NCBI GenBank assembly: GCA_036266845.1 | Contig: DATAXI010000252.1 | Location: 1 to 5,761, forward strand | DNA: 5,761 nucleotides | Direction: 5' to 3' | DNA from: DATAXI01 sp036266845 | GTDB taxonomy: Bacteria; Verrucomicrobiota; Verrucomicrobiia; Chthoniobacterales; Chthoniobacteraceae | Shown: positions 4,597-5,761 of the stretch, piece by piece | Position numbering within the stretch: position 1 is the stretch's first letter | How the letters are laid out: each line of letters opens with the position of its first letter | The notes under the pieces: model-generated | Seen by the model: only the letters and a program-made list of their open reading frames with translations | The model's database searches: none | Told to the model about the DNA's origin: nothing | Translations under genes and position numbers: made by a program

Positions 4597-5358
4597 TTAT
4601 TCGGCGGGCGGGGAAGGCGGGGGCGCGTCCGCGGCGGTATCCGCCGGAGGTTCGGCGATGGGCCCGGCGGGCGCAGAGTCGGCAGTGGGCGCAGAGTCGG
4701 CGGCGGGCGATTCGGCATCGGGCTGCTCGGCGCCGGGCGTTGCGGGAGCGGCTTCCGGCGCCGGCTCCGCGGGAGGGGTGGCGGCGACGGGGAGGGGGAT
4801 GCGGCGCAGCTCTGAGGAGTTGGGCAGCTCGTCCAGTGTCTTGAGGCCAAAGTGCTGGAGGAAATATTCGGTGCTCTCGTAGAGGAGGGGGCGGCCGGGG
4901 ACATCGGCGCGCCCGGCGATGCGGATGAGGCCGCGCTCGAGGAGCATATTGACCATGCCGTCCACGGCGACGCCGCGCACGGCCTCGATATCGGCCCGGG
5001 TGATCGGCTGCCGGTAAGCGATGATGGCGAGAGTCTCCAGGGCGGGCCCGCTGAGGCGGACGGGCTTGCTCTCCGGGAAGAGCTGCCGCACCCATGGCGC
5101 GTAGGCGCTGCTGGTCACGAAATGCCAGCCGTTGACCTGCTCGACGAGCCGGAATGCGCGGTCGCTGTCCTCGAACTCCGCTTTTATCTCCTCCAGCGCG
5201 GCGCCGATCTCGGCCTCCCTGGTCTTTGCCATCGCGCTGAGGGCGGGGTCTTCGGCATCCTCCGCCGCGGCCTTGAGGGCAGCGGCGATCTCCCGCGGGA
5301 CGAGGGGCTTTTGGGAGGCGAAAACCAGCGCCTCAACAACTTGCTTTAGCAACGGCAT
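4597..5358 (-). CDS. scpB: Segregation and condensation protein B
   Basis: ScpB binds the kleisin ScpA and, with Smc, forms the condensin-like complex that organises and segregates the chromosome on the nucleoid. Of 253 residues, about 1-187 are the conserved core of two winged-helix domains. The hallmark LSGPALETLAIIAYRQPITR lies at 102-121, followed by IEAVRGV, and PLLYESTEYFLQHFGLKTL at 157-175 ends the second domain. The remaining 66 residues are an unstructured Ala/Pro/Glu/Asp-rich tail containing the tandem unit ADSAP; such tails vary between species and make the protein longer than typical. The first helix MPLLKQVVEALVFAS begins at the chosen ATG, so the start is well supported although no Shine-Dalgarno precedes it. 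scpA, often just upstream, is absent here; pheA lies 49 bases downstream on the same strand. Confidence 0.94.
   Translation of the reverse strand: MPLLKQVVEALVFASQKPLVPREIAAALKAAAEDAEDPALSAMAKTREAEIGAALEEIKAEFEDSDRAFRLVEQVNGWHFVTSSAYAPWVRQLFPESKPVRLSGPALETLAIIAYRQPITRADIEAVRGVAVDGMVNMLLERGLIRIAGRADVPGRPLLYESTEYFLQHFGLKTLDELPNSSELRRIPLPVAATPPAEPAPEAAPATPGAEQPDAESPAADSAPTADSAPAGPIAEPPADTAADAPPPSPPAE
4669..4701 (-). repeat. 18-base tandem repeat inside the scpB tail
   Basis: Fifteen bases (4669-4683) are repeated exactly at 4687-4701, a period of 18 bases, encoding ADSAP twice. The period keeps the reading frame, so replication slippage could lengthen or shorten the tail without disrupting the gene. 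Confidence 0.7.
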
Positions 5359-5375
5359 GACGGGCGGATTTTGGA

Positions 5376-5393
5376 GGGTTCGGGTTCAAGTTC
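5376..5393 (+). repeat. Three tandem hexamers (GGGTTC GGGTTC AAGTTC)
   Basis: Two identical hexamers and one variant lie end to end, 18 bases upstream of the scpB start. They fall in the scpB leader region (minus-strand reading GAACTT GAACCC GAACCC) and could be a binding site or chance. Confidence 0.35.
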
Positions 5394-5413
5394 AACAGTT
5401 AATGGAGCCACTG

Positions 5414-5440
5414 ATTAAATGTGCGTTGTCATTGTTGCAA
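5414..5440 (-). promoter_or_regulatory. Candidate promoter of scpB-pheA
   Basis: On the minus strand TTGCAA (5440-5435) and TTTAAT (5419-5414) are separated by 15 bases. The -10 matches five of six consensus positions, the -35 four of six, and the spacer is short. The predicted leader is about 50 bases. TTGCAA lies in the palindrome GTTGCAAC (5434-5441), which could bind a regulator. Confidence 0.3.
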
Positions 5441-5500
5441 CGAAAACGGATTGGGCGGTGCCCGCCGCGATGCTCCTCTTGCCGCCAGCATCTTGGTCCA

Positions 5501-5761
5501 ATGAGGACGATTTCACGCAATTTCTTCTCGACTTCGATTCGGGCGCCGGTTGATCAGGAGCGCGTGAAATCGCTGCTGCGCGGCAAGCAGGGCCGGGAGG
5601 AACTCAAATGGGTGGGCCGGGCGGAAAGCGGCAAAGAGCGTTTCCATGCGACCCTCGTCCTGACGGGCAGACAGGCCATGGCAGGCGTGGGACAGGGTGC
5701 ATCTTGGCGGGGAATGAAGGATCGACGCTGCCCGGTCCGGCGGCTACAAGGATGGGAATGC
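5501..5761 (+). CDS. Partial ORF resembling a double-stranded-RNA-binding domain
   Basis: The frame is open from an ATG at 5501 to the window edge (87 codons); it is also open upstream to an ATG at 5402, but residues before 5501 are Cys/Arg-rich and unconvincing. Residues 33-75 follow the dsRBD pattern: a strand at ELKWVGRAESG, a strand at RFHATLVLTGRQ, then GVGQGAS with the GxGxGxS of RNase III-type dsRBDs, and MKDR where helix 2 begins. After that the sequence turns into Arg/Cys/Trp-rich residues that do not fit helix 2; skipping base 5725 would give DRAARSGGYKDG, which fits better. No ribosome binding site is seen. Divergent from scpB. This is a resemblance by eye only; it could also be noncoding. 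Confidence 0.35.
   Translation, partial: MRTISRNFFSTSIRAPVDQERVKSLLRGKQGREELKWVGRAESGKERFHATLVLTGRQAMAGVGQGASWRGMKDRRCPVRRLQGWEC

Noticed and set aside
4548..4904. Upstream extension of the pheA frame (119 codons) overlapping scpB
   Set aside because: The extension is Pro/Ser/Arg-rich, antiparallel to no family, and lies in another frame of the scpB tail on the same strand. The chorismate mutase domain starts exactly at the ATG at 4547.
4852..5349. Open frame of 165 codons on the plus strand opposite scpB
   Set aside because: It mirrors the scpB coding sequence and has no recognisable domain; scpB is well supported.

Overview
The window looks like a high-GC bacterial chromosome. The best guess is a Verrucomicrobiota member, possibly of the Opitutae. 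This is inferred from three things: two PEP-CTERM surface or secreted proteins (one with autotransporter-type beta-strand repeat character), a bifunctional chorismate mutase/prephenate dehydratase directly behind scpB, and several genes without a recognisable Shine-Dalgarno sequence. No rRNA or other strong taxonomic marker is present, so the assignment is tentative.

Layout. Positions 1-656 (+) hold the C-terminal end of a beta-strand-rich PEP-CTERM protein whose start lies outside the window. Positions 657-1076 are a 420-base gap with small repeats and no convincing gene. Positions 1077-1970 (+) encode a class I SAM-dependent methyltransferase with an N-terminal CxxC...CxxC zinc-ribbon. A short AT-richer spacer with a perfect TATAAT box leads into a complete 251-residue PEP-CTERM protein (2154-2909, +) whose DNA is less GC-rich than the housekeeping genes. 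Positions 2910-3252 have no gene but an unusual density of inverted repeats, starting with a nested pair that straddles the stop codon of the second PEP-CTERM gene. On the minus strand follow tRNA-Leu(UAA) (3253-3337), pheA (3480-4547) and scpB (4597-5358). scpB is transcribed first and pheA second, 49 bases apart, probably as one unit. At the right edge an open frame on the plus strand (5501 to the end) resembles a double-stranded-RNA-binding domain cut by the window edge.

How the genes work together. The left half encodes envelope or exported proteins: both PEP-CTERM proteins carry the PEP motif, hydrophobic segment and basic tail recognised by an exosortase, which is not in this window. 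The methyltransferase between them has no defined substrate. The right half is housekeeping: ScpB joins Smc and ScpA in chromosome organisation, PheA makes phenylpyruvate for phenylalanine, and the tRNA reads UUA codons. No clearly new multi-gene system can be demonstrated. The least explained parts are the hairpin-rich interval 2870-3231, the orphan gap 657-1076, and the possibly frameshifted edge ORF.
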